Shown here: positions 29,111 through 36,622 of the stretch, piece after piece
Numbering within the stretch: the first letter of the stretch is position 1
How the letters are laid out: the number at the start of each line of letters is the position of its first letter
Virus record (IMG/VR): IMGVR_UViG_3300025138_000098
Span: 1-40,446 of that record
Strand: one strand, 5' to 3'
Length of the DNA stretch: 40,446 nt
Source of the DNA: a virus
Translations under genes and position numbers: made by a program
Notes under the pieces: generated by a model
What the model was told of the DNA's origin: nothing
The model's database searches: none
The model's input: only the letters and a program-made list of their open reading frames with translations

Positions 29111-29392
29111 TTATATTAACCCACTAAGAACAGGGTTGTCCTTTTGTGTGGGAATGTTACTGTCGGCATTGTTTCCGACATCACCTGAGTCATCAGAACT
29201 AAGTTCATTTGGCTCATCATCATTAAATTCTTCTAGGAAGTTCAAACATTGTTGTTTTGCACCATTTAGTGCATTCATCAATGCGATTGAATCTACCTTT
29301 TGTTTTTCTAGTTCTTGTAGTTGTTTATTTACTTTTTGTATATCGCTATCAAGAACAGTCAATCTATTTTCAATCTTAGATTTTTCTAACAT
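29111..29392 (-). CDS. Small coiled-coil phage protein
   Basis: 93 residues. IENRLTVLDSDIQKVNKQLQ and ELEKQKVDSIALMNALNGAK show a heptad pattern; the end is acidic and Ser/Asn-rich. The pattern LNGAKQQCLNFLEEF is one I recall as conserved in T4-like marine phages. Possibly a chaperone or assembly partner of the neighbouring virion proteins, but unproven. Confidence 0.62.
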   Translation of the reverse strand: MLEKSKIENRLTVLDSDIQKVNKQLQELEKQKVDSIALMNALNGAKQQCLNFLEEFNDDEPNELSSDDSGDVGNNADSNIPTQKDNPVLSGLI

Positions 29393-29411
29393 AACATATC
29401 CATTCTATAGT

Positions 29412-29442
29412 AAAAATATTAGCGACCACCGAAGTGGTCACT
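29412..29442 (-). terminator. Terminator with UUCG tetraloop
   Basis: On the minus strand GACCAC-TTCG-GTGGTC (29439-29424) forms a 6-bp stem with the very stable C(UUCG)G loop, extended by two more pairs around one mismatch, followed by GCTAATATTTTTA. It lies just after the stop of the 182-residue paralog. Confidence 0.85.
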
Positions 29443-29453
29443 AGTATCAGTTA

Positions 29454-30002
29454 TTACTGGTCACCAAAATCAGGAACAGTAGCACTTCCAACAAATCCAG
29501 ACACAGCATATACTGTTGTAGAAACACCAGTAAGTGTGACTTCAAATGTTTCTGGTAATCTAATACCCAAAACTGAATTTGAGCTGTTATTAGAAAACAC
29601 AACTGCGTTAGTGTTACCATCACTGTCAAAGTGTGTTAAACTACCTTTGTAAAACTCACTGTTATCAGTTTCAAGAGGCTGAATGACAATATCATGTCCA
29701 TCAGCAGCAGTATGTTGAAATTGAAATCTAAATACCAAACCAGCTTTTGGTGTTGGTAATTTATAGATTCTATCTCCAGAAATATTAGCAAATGTTAATG
29801 TTCTGTGAGCGTGTAATGCTTCAGTTAGGGTTGTAGCTTCATCTGGTAATACTACAACACTATTATTAGCGTTTGAGAAATCACCAAGTGTTTCTTTTTT
29901 GTTTAGTGGTGTTCCGCTTGGGTTATCAATGATATGCAGCAAGTCTTCTCTTGCAGCTGCAGTACCCAAAGATGTTAGAGCGGTTACTTTTAAGTCGGCC
30001 AT
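29454..30002 (-). CDS. Virion-type protein, paralog 3
   Basis: 182 residues. Shares [20 protein letters not shown] then [16 protein letters not shown] with its neighbours; then a beta-rich body: [60 protein letters not shown]. The middle LPTPKAGL and the ending strand are shared with paralogs 1 and 2, so these three are closest. Fibre or capsid decoration protein by inference. AAAGGAGAAG ribosome site. Confidence 0.68.
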   Translation of the reverse strand: MADLKVTALTSLGTAAAREDLLHIIDNPSGTPLNKKETLGDFSNANNSVVVLPDEATTLTEALHAHRTLTFANISGDRIYKLPTPKAGLVFRFQFQHTAADGHDIVIQPLETDNSEFYKGSLTHFDSDGNTNAVVFSNNSSNSVLGIRLPETFEVTLTGVSTTVYAVSGFVGSATVPDFGDQ

Positions 30003-30027
30003 TAGGCTTCTCCTTTATTTAATTGGG

Positions 30028-30561
30028 TTATGCAATAGTCGGTGCTGTTTCAGATGAAACAAAACCAGATAAGTGCCATTCAGTTGCAGATACTCCAGTA
30101 CATACTACAGTAAAGTTCTGTGGTGTTATAAGTGTAAGCAAATCATCAGCAGAGTTGTCAGAAACAACAACTGAATATGCGTTACCATTAGTATCAGCAA
30201 ACAAAAGACTACCACTAAAGAATCCATCTCCAGCAGGTTGAATTGCAGTATTTTGAGCATCGGCAGCAGCGCCACCATAAGTAAATGTTAATACCAAACC
30301 AGCTTTTGGTGTAGGTAATGTAATAACAGAACTTGATGTTTGGTCTGGTATAATACTCATTCTTCCACCATGAACTGCTTCAGTTAGAGTAAGAGCTCCA
30401 ACTGAGAGTGTTACAGGTGCAGCAAGTGCATTTAATACTTCGCCTACAGTTACTTTTTTATTAATCGGTGTTCCAGTTGGATCATCAATTATGTGTAGTA
30501 CATCTTCTAGTGCAGTTCCAGCAGCAGCTGAAGTCATAGAAGTTATTTTTAAATCGGCCAT
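30028..30561 (-). CDS. Virion-type protein, paralog 2
   Basis: 177 residues. MADLKITSMTSAAAGTALED then VLHIIDDPTGTPINKKVTVG; body [40 protein letters not shown] and FTVVCTGVSATEWHLSGFVS. The same strand order as paralogs 1 and 3 argues for recent gene duplications. The upstream ribosome site AAAGGAGAAGC is nearly identical in the three. Probable virion surface component. Confidence 0.68.
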   Translation of the reverse strand: MADLKITSMTSAAAGTALEDVLHIIDDPTGTPINKKVTVGEVLNALAAPVTLSVGALTLTEAVHGGRMSIIPDQTSSSVITLPTPKAGLVLTFTYGGAAADAQNTAIQPAGDGFFSGSLLFADTNGNAYSVVVSDNSADDLLTLITPQNFTVVCTGVSATEWHLSGFVSSETAPTIA

Positions 30562-30594
30562 TAGGCTTCTCCTTTAATTTTTATTAATCAGCTA

Positions 30595-31137
30595 TTAGTC
30601 GCCTATTGTAGGCGCTGTTGCAGAAGCTACAAACCCAGACAATTGCCATGTGGTTGCAGAAATTCCTACACAATTTACAGTATAGTTTTGTGGGTTAATT
30701 ATAGTAAGCAATTCATTTGAATCGTTATCAGAAAATACAGCAGCACTAGTATCATTATCAATATCAAGATGATATACACCACCTAGAAAGAAAAGTGAAT
30801 TTCCAGTTCCAGCTGATATTGCTGTGTTAACTGTATCTGCGGCTATTCCACCATAAGTAAATTGAAAACTCATTCCAATTTTTGGTGTAGGTAGCGTAAG
30901 TATTGTTGCACCAGATTGATCTGGAACAATTAACATTCTTCCAGCATGGGTTGCTTCAGTTAGTGCTTGTGTTCCAGCACTTAGTTTTACTGGTGCGTGT
31001 AACGCATTTATCATCTCACCAACAGTTACTTTTTTGTTTGCTGGTGTTCCGCTTGGATCATCAATCACATGAAGTAAATCTGCTCTTGATGTTGCAGCTG
31101 CTAAAGACGTTAGACCAGTTATTTTTAAATCGGCCAT
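30595..31137 (-). CDS. Virion-type protein, paralog 1
   Basis: 180 residues. MADLKITGLTSLAAATSRAD then LLHVIDDPSGTPANKKVTVG; body LTEATHAGRMLIVPDQSGAT, TPKIGMSFQFTYGGIAADTV and YTVNCVGISATTWQLSGFVA. It is the first copy of the array, closest to paralog 2. The ribosome site AAAAGGAGAAGC is strong. Role as for the other copies: inferred virion component. Confidence 0.68.
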   Translation of the reverse strand: MADLKITGLTSLAAATSRADLLHVIDDPSGTPANKKVTVGEMINALHAPVKLSAGTQALTEATHAGRMLIVPDQSGATILTLPTPKIGMSFQFTYGGIAADTVNTAISAGTGNSLFFLGGVYHLDIDNDTSAAVFSDNDSNELLTIINPQNYTVNCVGISATTWQLSGFVASATAPTIGD

Positions 31138-31159
31138 AAAGCTTCTCCTTTTATATAAA

Positions 31160-31271
31160 CCCCTTTATTGGGGAATACTACTGTGAGAAATCAGACGAAT
31201 CCTATCTCACATCACTTGTGTCTAAACTAAAGACCCATTATGATTTGTTTAATGGGGGAGAAACTCCCCCA
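31160..31271 (-). other. Intergenic hairpins, 146-base gap
   Basis: The gap 31138-31283 holds no gene. It has a perfect 8-bp hairpin with a 3-base loop (31253-31260 with 31264-31271), right after the stop of the 433-residue structural gene, probably its terminator although the following T-tract is weak; a 7-bp inverted repeat (31182-31188 with 31205-31211); and a small C4/G4 hairpin at 31160-31173. No consensus promoter was seen for the paralog array. Confidence 0.6.
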
Positions 31272-31283
31272 CCTTTGTTCTAT

Positions 31284-32585
31284 TTATGATGCAGCGACAT
31301 CAACACCTCTTAGGATGTTTGCTGAACCAGATGTAGTACCAGATTCCAAGAATGTAGCAATATCACTTAGTGAATTTTCTACAACATATGGATCGGTATT
31401 GAGATCATCACCTTCCTCGTTTCTACCATCGCTGTTGTTTGAAGCTGCATTACCAGATTCTTGAACAAGTCTGAATACATCACCTTGTCCTCCAGCTACT
31501 CCATTTAAGTTTTCAGTACCAACTTCAAGTTCAAGTGCGACACTATCGTCTGCGCCAGTTCTTGTAATAGTTTTAATGTCTGAACGACTATTAAACAATG
31601 GCCCTGCGACTGTAAAGTTAACTGAGTCAGATATGATTTCATCACCACCATTTGTAGATGCAAGTAAAACTATGTTGTTTGCAACTGTGATTGGTTCACT
31701 AACTGTAACACTTGTTTGTGAAGCGACAGCAGTAATTGTTAATGTGTTGTTTGTTGAAATTGCTGTGTTTCCATCTGCATCAGTAATTGAAGCAGCAGGA
31801 GCACTACCAGCACCATTAACTGTTATAACTTGACCTACAGCAAGTGTTGCACCAGCGACTGCATCAACAACAAGAGTTGTTGATTGTGTCAATGCACCAT
31901 TTACTGTCAATGTTGCAGCTGCACTTCCGTCTGCAATCAAACTGTCACCAGCAGTTCCAGCTGCAGCAGTTCCACTTTCTAGACGTATACCTATTGCAGA
32001 CTTTCCATCTTCTTCTTCAAGATTTGCACTTCCGTCAAAGTTTATACCTGTAATGATACCTGTTTCACCAACACCCTCACCATTGAAAGCAAGGAAACCA
32101 GCAGCAGCATTAGTCTGTGCAGTTCCTCTGAATGTTATTTGGTTAGTTCCAGAACCTTCGTAATACATACAAGCAACTGTACTATCTTCTACCATGTCTG
32201 TTTTACCAACTCTTGATAGCAAGATATATGCTTTGTTTGTTATTGTTTGGTTTGCAGACCATGCGGCAGATGTAATATCTACTGCTTCATCAAAGGTTAC
32301 TGTAATGTCAAACAATCCAGTGTCAGCTATTGTTGCATCTGTCCAATCAATACCGATGATAGAGGCAGAACCCATAAATTCTGCAATGTTTTTGACACAA
32401 ACCAGAACTTCTGGTTGTGCATTTGGATTATCGTTACCAGAAGCTGCAAGGCCTGGGGATAATCCCCAACCGCCAGCGACTGCGATACAATGTTCTCTTG
32501 CACCAGTTGAACCAGCTGCATTACTATCTACTGGTAAAAATTTTGGTTTGTCTTCGGCGGCAGTTGTTGTTCCCCATAGACTCAT
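31284..32585 (-). CDS. Virion structural protein (MSLWGxTTAAEDKPKF type)
   Basis: 433 residues. The start MSLWGTTTAAEDKPKFLPVD is a pattern I recall from structural proteins of T4-like marine phages. A long middle part is Ala/Thr/Val-rich beta repeats (LTVNGALTQSTTLVVDAVAG, AVGQVITVNGAGSAPAAS) as in tail-sheath- or decoration-type beta-sandwich proteins. Preceded by a TATAAATA late promoter (32624) and a good ribosome site (AAGGAGAAAG). Late expression supports a structural role; exact position in the virion unknown. Confidence 0.75.
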   Translation of the reverse strand: MSLWGTTTAAEDKPKFLPVDSNAAGSTGAREHCIAVAGGWGLSPGLAASGNDNPNAQPEVLVCVKNIAEFMGSASIIGIDWTDATIADTGLFDITVTFDEAVDITSAAWSANQTITNKAYILLSRVGKTDMVEDSTVACMYYEGSGTNQITFRGTAQTNAAAGFLAFNGEGVGETGIITGINFDGSANLEEEDGKSAIGIRLESGTAAAGTAGDSLIADGSAAATLTVNGALTQSTTLVVDAVAGATLAVGQVITVNGAGSAPAASITDADGNTAISTNNTLTITAVASQTSVTVSEPITVANNIVLLASTNGGDEIISDSVNFTVAGPLFNSRSDIKTITRTGADDSVALELEVGTENLNGVAGGQGDVFRLVQESGNAASNNSDGRNEEGDDLNTDPYVVENSLSDIATFLESGTTSGSANILRGVDVAAS

Positions 32586-32623
32586 CTTCTTTCTCCTTAT
32601 TCAAATAGAATATATATTGTAAC

Positions 32624-32631
32624 TATTTATA
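32624..32631 (-). promoter_or_regulatory. T4-type late promoter box
   Basis: TATAAATA followed by GT on the minus strand, about 39 bases before the ATG of the 433-residue structural gene, in the gap next to the nucleotidase stop. Confidence 0.78.
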
Positions 32632-32632
32632 A

Positions 32633-33148
32633 TTATTTGAAACCTAATCGTTTCAAATCTGTTATTGTTTTAGAAACACTAGTGTGGTGTATTCCTATAC
32701 CACCCTTTGCTTCCCATTCTTTAATATTTTTTATATAATCATCAATAAGGACATTTGGTTTACCATTAGTCATGGCATAAAGTTGTTTTTGTTTTCGTTT
32801 TACCAAATGTATTTTGCTTCTTGGGAATTTAACATTCTTCGATAGCCACTTCAATTTACCATTTTGGGAACTAGGATCATTACTACTATAAGCAGAGAGA
32901 ATATGTGCATCATATTTTGAAATAAATCCATATAATCTCTTAGCACCAGACATCCAATCTAAGTCTGCCCAAAAATTCTTAGTGTTAGCGATAGCTTTCC
33001 ATCTTTCAGGTTTATCTACTTCGGGAAATGGTTTTCCTAACACTTTTTCTGCACCTTTCATAAGTGCAACCAGTACTTCATCCATATCACAATAGATGGC
33101 TGGCAATTCGTCTTTACTTGCCTCCATCATTTGTTCTAAATTTTTCAT
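32633..33148 (-). CDS. HAD-family 5'-nucleotidase
   Basis: 171 residues. HAD motif I is YCDMDEVLVAL (Asp-x-Asp); motif III region RKQKQLYAMTNGKPN and motif IV VLIDDYIKNIKEWEAKGG (paired Asp) are visible, with ILSAYSSND as motif II-like. This is the class of small (deoxy)nucleotidases found in phages; it may dephosphorylate nucleotides. The first residues MKNLEQMMEASKDE resemble T4 capsid-targeting peptides, so it may be packaged. A promoter lies just upstream (33185-33213). Confidence 0.78.
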   Translation of the reverse strand: MKNLEQMMEASKDELPAIYCDMDEVLVALMKGAEKVLGKPFPEVDKPERWKAIANTKNFWADLDWMSGAKRLYGFISKYDAHILSAYSSNDPSSQNGKLKWLSKNVKFPRSKIHLVKRKQKQLYAMTNGKPNVLIDDYIKNIKEWEAKGGIGIHHTSVSKTITDLKRLGFK

Positions 33149-33184
33149 TAATTAAATTTCCTATTTCTACCCATTTGTACCGCT

Positions 33185-33213
33185 ATTATAACATTGTTTA
33201 GAAATAAAGTCAA
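33185..33213 (-). promoter_or_regulatory. Sigma70 promoter for the nucleotidase
   Basis: TTGACT (33213-33208), 17-base spacer, TATAAT (33190-33185) on the minus strand, six bases after the stop of the long protein gene. Predicted start near 33178, leader about 30 bases. Confidence 0.9.
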
Positions 33214-33216
33214 TTG

Positions 33217-34818
33217 TTAATCTTTCATTTCAGGTTCAATAGTAACTTTAGTTGTAGGTTTACCTGTCATAGTTTTATTTTCTTTTTTAGGTGCATCATG
33301 TGTGTAACCCATATCTTTCATTCGTAGATGGTCAGCCATAGTGGTTGCCTTAAAACCTTTGCCAGTCTTAGGGTCATACATCATGTGAGGTTTGAACTCA
33401 TCTGCTTCTTTGATAAAAGGATTATGTCCTTCATCAACACTCCACATCTTGGCAAGTGCTTCACGCATGGTGTCATTTTTCTTATGCATTACACCAACTG
33501 TTTCATCCCAATCTTCTTGAGATTGGCCTGGAGTTACTTCTAATGTGTGTTTTGTGCGTTCTGGTGTTCCAAATTCATAGTTTTCTTTTTTGTAATCTTC
33601 TACTTTATATGTTTTACCAGAAACAACAAAAGTCTTTTCACCTTTTTCTTTTGCAGCATTAAGTGCGCCAGTAAACTTGTTACCTTCGTCCTTAGACATT
33701 GCTTTAGAAATTGCTTTGCGTCTTTTGTGTAAAAACTCGTCAGAATCATCTACATCACCATCATTGTCAATGTCCTTATCTTTACGATCATCAAACTTTT
33801 TCTTAGCAGCAGTTTTATTTACTGGGTCAAGTTTTTCATCTAAGTCTTCATTCTGTCGTTTAATAACAGCTGCAACTTTAGGGTCTTTAGACAATCCTTT
33901 TTTAATTTTTTCAATTGCACTCATAGCACCTGTCATATTACCACCAGCATATCTCTTATCTGATGCAATACCGATTGCCATCTTAATTTCTTTTGGTGAG
34001 AACTTTTCATCAAGTTCAACTTCTTCTTTTTTTGATTTTATTGATTTTAATTTTGACATTGCCTTGTTGAAAATGCTTGGTTCTTTACTTTTAACTTCTT
34101 TTTCTAACTTCTTACTGGCATCTATCTCTGCACTATTTGGTTTATAGTTTTTGTCCTTTTTGAATTTGGAAAGCAGTTTACCAACTATTTCTCCCACTTT
34201 AGCATCTAGTTTATAATTGCTGTTTCTATTAGCAACATCATATATCATCAAAGCAGGAAGCACCAACATAGCACCAGTGCCCCATAAAGCATAAAACAAG
34301 GGCCCGAAGTCTTCATCAAGGTCAACTTCTTCATTAACAAATTTCTTGAGATGAGATGGAATATCATCACTAATGGGGTCTTTACCACGCTTCTTACGAT
34401 ATACTAATTCTGCAGCAATCGCATCACCTTCATCACTAATATGGTCAAACTCAAAATCTGTTAGTCCTCTACCTTTTTCATTAGTTTTAGATTTCAACAT
34501 TTTTTGAATTTGTGTTGATCTTTTCCTTAAAGCATTATCTGTTGCTCTTGCAATCTTACGAATATCTTTTTTAGTTCCATTAAATACTTCATCAAGTTCA
34601 ACTTCTTCCATAAGGTGAGCATCAACTCCAGATGTATTTTTAAGTCCTTTCATCTGTGCAAACTTTTTTGCAGCATCATATGAACTTTTTGCTTTAATGA
34701 CCTCTTTACCTTTTTTAACATGAACTACTGTGTATGATCTTTCCTCATCAAGTTCACTACTAACTGCGGCCTTAATTGCTTCCTCAAGGCTACCTGTTTT
34801 TGTATCAAAATATGCCAT
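33217..34818 (-). CDS. Multidomain virion-associated polyprotein-like protein (534-codon)
   Basis: 533 residues. It is a chain of short domains separated by a repeated acidic motif: SSELDE (20-25), EEVELDE (71-77), EEVDLDE (163-169), EEVELDE (265-271), EDLDE (324-328). Domain contents: a small VVHVKKGKEVIKAKSSYDA domain; a helical FNGTKKDIRKIARATDNALR domain; one with a membrane helix (about 174-193); a lysine-rich part; then an EF-hand-like loop DIDNDGDVDDSDE (349-361). I see no enzyme motif. It resembles proteins I recall from cyanophages. Possible prohead-processed cargo; see findings. Confidence 0.7.
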   Translation of the reverse strand: MAYFDTKTGSLEEAIKAAVSSELDEERSYTVVHVKKGKEVIKAKSSYDAAKKFAQMKGLKNTSGVDAHLMEEVELDEVFNGTKKDIRKIARATDNALRKRSTQIQKMLKSKTNEKGRGLTDFEFDHISDEGDAIAAELVYRKKRGKDPISDDIPSHLKKFVNEEVDLDEDFGPLFYALWGTGAMLVLPALMIYDVANRNSNYKLDAKVGEIVGKLLSKFKKDKNYKPNSAEIDASKKLEKEVKSKEPSIFNKAMSKLKSIKSKKEEVELDEKFSPKEIKMAIGIASDKRYAGGNMTGAMSAIEKIKKGLSKDPKVAAVIKRQNEDLDEKLDPVNKTAAKKKFDDRKDKDIDNDGDVDDSDEFLHKRRKAISKAMSKDEGNKFTGALNAAKEKGEKTFVVSGKTYKVEDYKKENYEFGTPERTKHTLEVTPGQSQEDWDETVGVMHKKNDTMREALAKMWSVDEGHNPFIKEADEFKPHMMYDPKTGKGFKATTMADHLRMKDMGYTHDAPKKENKTMTGKPTTKVTIEPEMKD

Positions 34819-34820
34819 CT

Positions 34821-36617
34821 TTATTTCCCCTTTATAGCATTGAGTAAGCCAGTATATGACTTAGCGATTGTTGTTTGAAACTTCATTTTATCTTGAGGTT
34901 TCATTTTACTGTGTACATCTAATGCTTTCTGTGCGATTGCAGCTGGAACTTTCTTTTTATATCCATGTCCAATATCTGCAAATTCTACATCTTTCTTTCC
35001 ATTCATATCAACAGACTTTTTAAGTTGCAAAATAATATTCTTTGCAGCTAGTGCTACATCTTTTGATGATGCATCGTCATCAACATCAGCAGGATCAATG
35101 AGTTCATTGATTGGTACTTCGATACCTTGAGTTCCTAAAATTCTTGAAATGCCACTTGCATAAGCTTTCATAGTATCAAGTTCAGTTTCTTCTTCTAAAT
35201 TTACTTCTTCTTTATACATGTTAAGTTCATATCTTTTGTTATCAAGATTAGCAACTTGAACTTGGATTGCTTTCTTGCCATCTGTTCCAACTAAACGATA
35301 AGAGTTTGTCTTACCAGAAGATGGTTTCTTTGGCCCAGTAGCAACTTTTCTATCAATTTCTTTAGGGTCAACAGTGATACCAAACTTTTTCTTTGCAAAG
35401 GCATATGAGTGTTGCATTGCATCAGAGAATGATTTGTGATATAGTTCGTAACCAGTAGAAGACTTAGCTTCGTCAAGTTCAGCAGACTCTTTAAAAGATT
35501 GACCCATCAACTTATCAGCTGCTTTTTGACTTAAAGGTTTCTTCAGTGCGACTACCTTCAAAGTGTTCTTATTTTTAACTGACATAGGTGGACGTTCAGC
35601 AGAATTTTTAGACTGTTTTACTTGTTCTTCACTAGACGCCATTGAAACAACTTCGTTGCGGTTAGCGGTGTCAACAAGAACATGCGAAATCTTAATTGCT
35701 TCGTCAAGTTCGACTTCTTCTTTGACTGCTTTTTCTAATTCTTTTGCTTGGCCAGCGTGTGATTGACTTGCACCCTTTAACTTTTTGATTATCTCTTTAA
35801 CTTTGGGTTCGTCTTCTGTATCTAAGTCTTCTTTCTTAGGTTTTTCTCCTCTTTCTTTCTTGGAGATTGCAATTGCAGCTTGTTGTGCAGGAGATACAGC
35901 TTCTTTAGTTTCACCCATTAGTGAATCGTGATTTTTGACTGCATATTCTTCAGCATCTTTTCTGTCTTTAAATAATTTTATTTCATTACCTTTTGTATCA
36001 AACACACAGAACATATCTGGATTGTTTTTACTTCTAGCAACATGATCTTTTGGATTCATTTGTTCATCAGCTTCTTCAACACTTTCTAATGCTTTTGCTC
36101 TTTTAGCACCACTGTAAAAATTCATTACATCTTTTATCTCTCTACCTATATCAGCACCTTTTTTTCCAGTAATAGTTATCATACTACCACTCACATCTAC
36201 TGTATGACCTAATTTCTCTAAGTCTTTTTTTGCTTTCATCATATCAGACTTATTTCTTTTATCAAACTCTACACTTACTTTTTTCATTTCATCAAGTTCA
36301 ACTTCTTCTGATACAGATGGAACTAAAAGATAATCTCTCATCTTGTTTATACTAGAGGATACAACTGCGAGTTTGTTTGTCCACCATGAAGGAAGGGAAT
36401 CTTCTGGATTCATAGTTTGTAGTTTCTGTAAAATGTCTTGTGCATCTTCAATAGTAGTTTTGCACTGACGAACAGCAGATGCAACATCAGTATGTCCATC
36501 TTCGTTGATTTGTACATTTTCTTGTAAAGGAGCCCAAGTTGTTTTGCTTGGTTCCATTTTACTTGGATCAAACGATCTCGCTTTCTCCAATAACTCTGAC
36601 ATTCTGACTGTACTCAT
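34821..36617 (-). CDS. Multidomain virion-associated polyprotein-like protein (598 aa)
   Basis: 598 residues from ATG 36617 (behind AAGGGA; a longer frame runs into the 880-residue gene). Motifs EEVELDE at 104-110 and 300-306 and SAELDEA near 379-384, and EEVNLEEETELD near 475. The first domain, HTDVASAVRQCKTTIEDAQD then SLPSWWTNKLAVVSSSINKM, is a recalled phage virion pattern; others (SVEFDKRNKSDMMKAKKDLE, MFCVFDTKGNEIKLFKDRKD, YELYHKSFSDAMQHSYAFAK) are unassigned small folds. It starts five bases after the 880-residue gene stops, so the three long proteins are one operon. Confidence 0.7.
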   Translation of the reverse strand: MSTVRMSELLEKARSFDPSKMEPSKTTWAPLQENVQINEDGHTDVASAVRQCKTTIEDAQDILQKLQTMNPEDSLPSWWTNKLAVVSSSINKMRDYLLVPSVSEEVELDEMKKVSVEFDKRNKSDMMKAKKDLEKLGHTVDVSGSMITITGKKGADIGREIKDVMNFYSGAKRAKALESVEEADEQMNPKDHVARSKNNPDMFCVFDTKGNEIKLFKDRKDAEEYAVKNHDSLMGETKEAVSPAQQAAIAISKKERGEKPKKEDLDTEDEPKVKEIIKKLKGASQSHAGQAKELEKAVKEEVELDEAIKISHVLVDTANRNEVVSMASSEEQVKQSKNSAERPPMSVKNKNTLKVVALKKPLSQKAADKLMGQSFKESAELDEAKSSTGYELYHKSFSDAMQHSYAFAKKKFGITVDPKEIDRKVATGPKKPSSGKTNSYRLVGTDGKKAIQVQVANLDNKRYELNMYKEEVNLEEETELDTMKAYASGISRILGTQGIEVPINELIDPADVDDDASSKDVALAAKNIILQLKKSVDMNGKKDVEFADIGHGYKKKVPAAIAQKALDVHSKMKPQDKMKFQTTIAKSYTGLLNAIKGK

Positions 36618-36622
36618 TTTTA

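Noticed and set aside
29447-29629. Small extra frames within the paralog array
   Set aside because: They are frame shadows of the paralog genes with no start signals.
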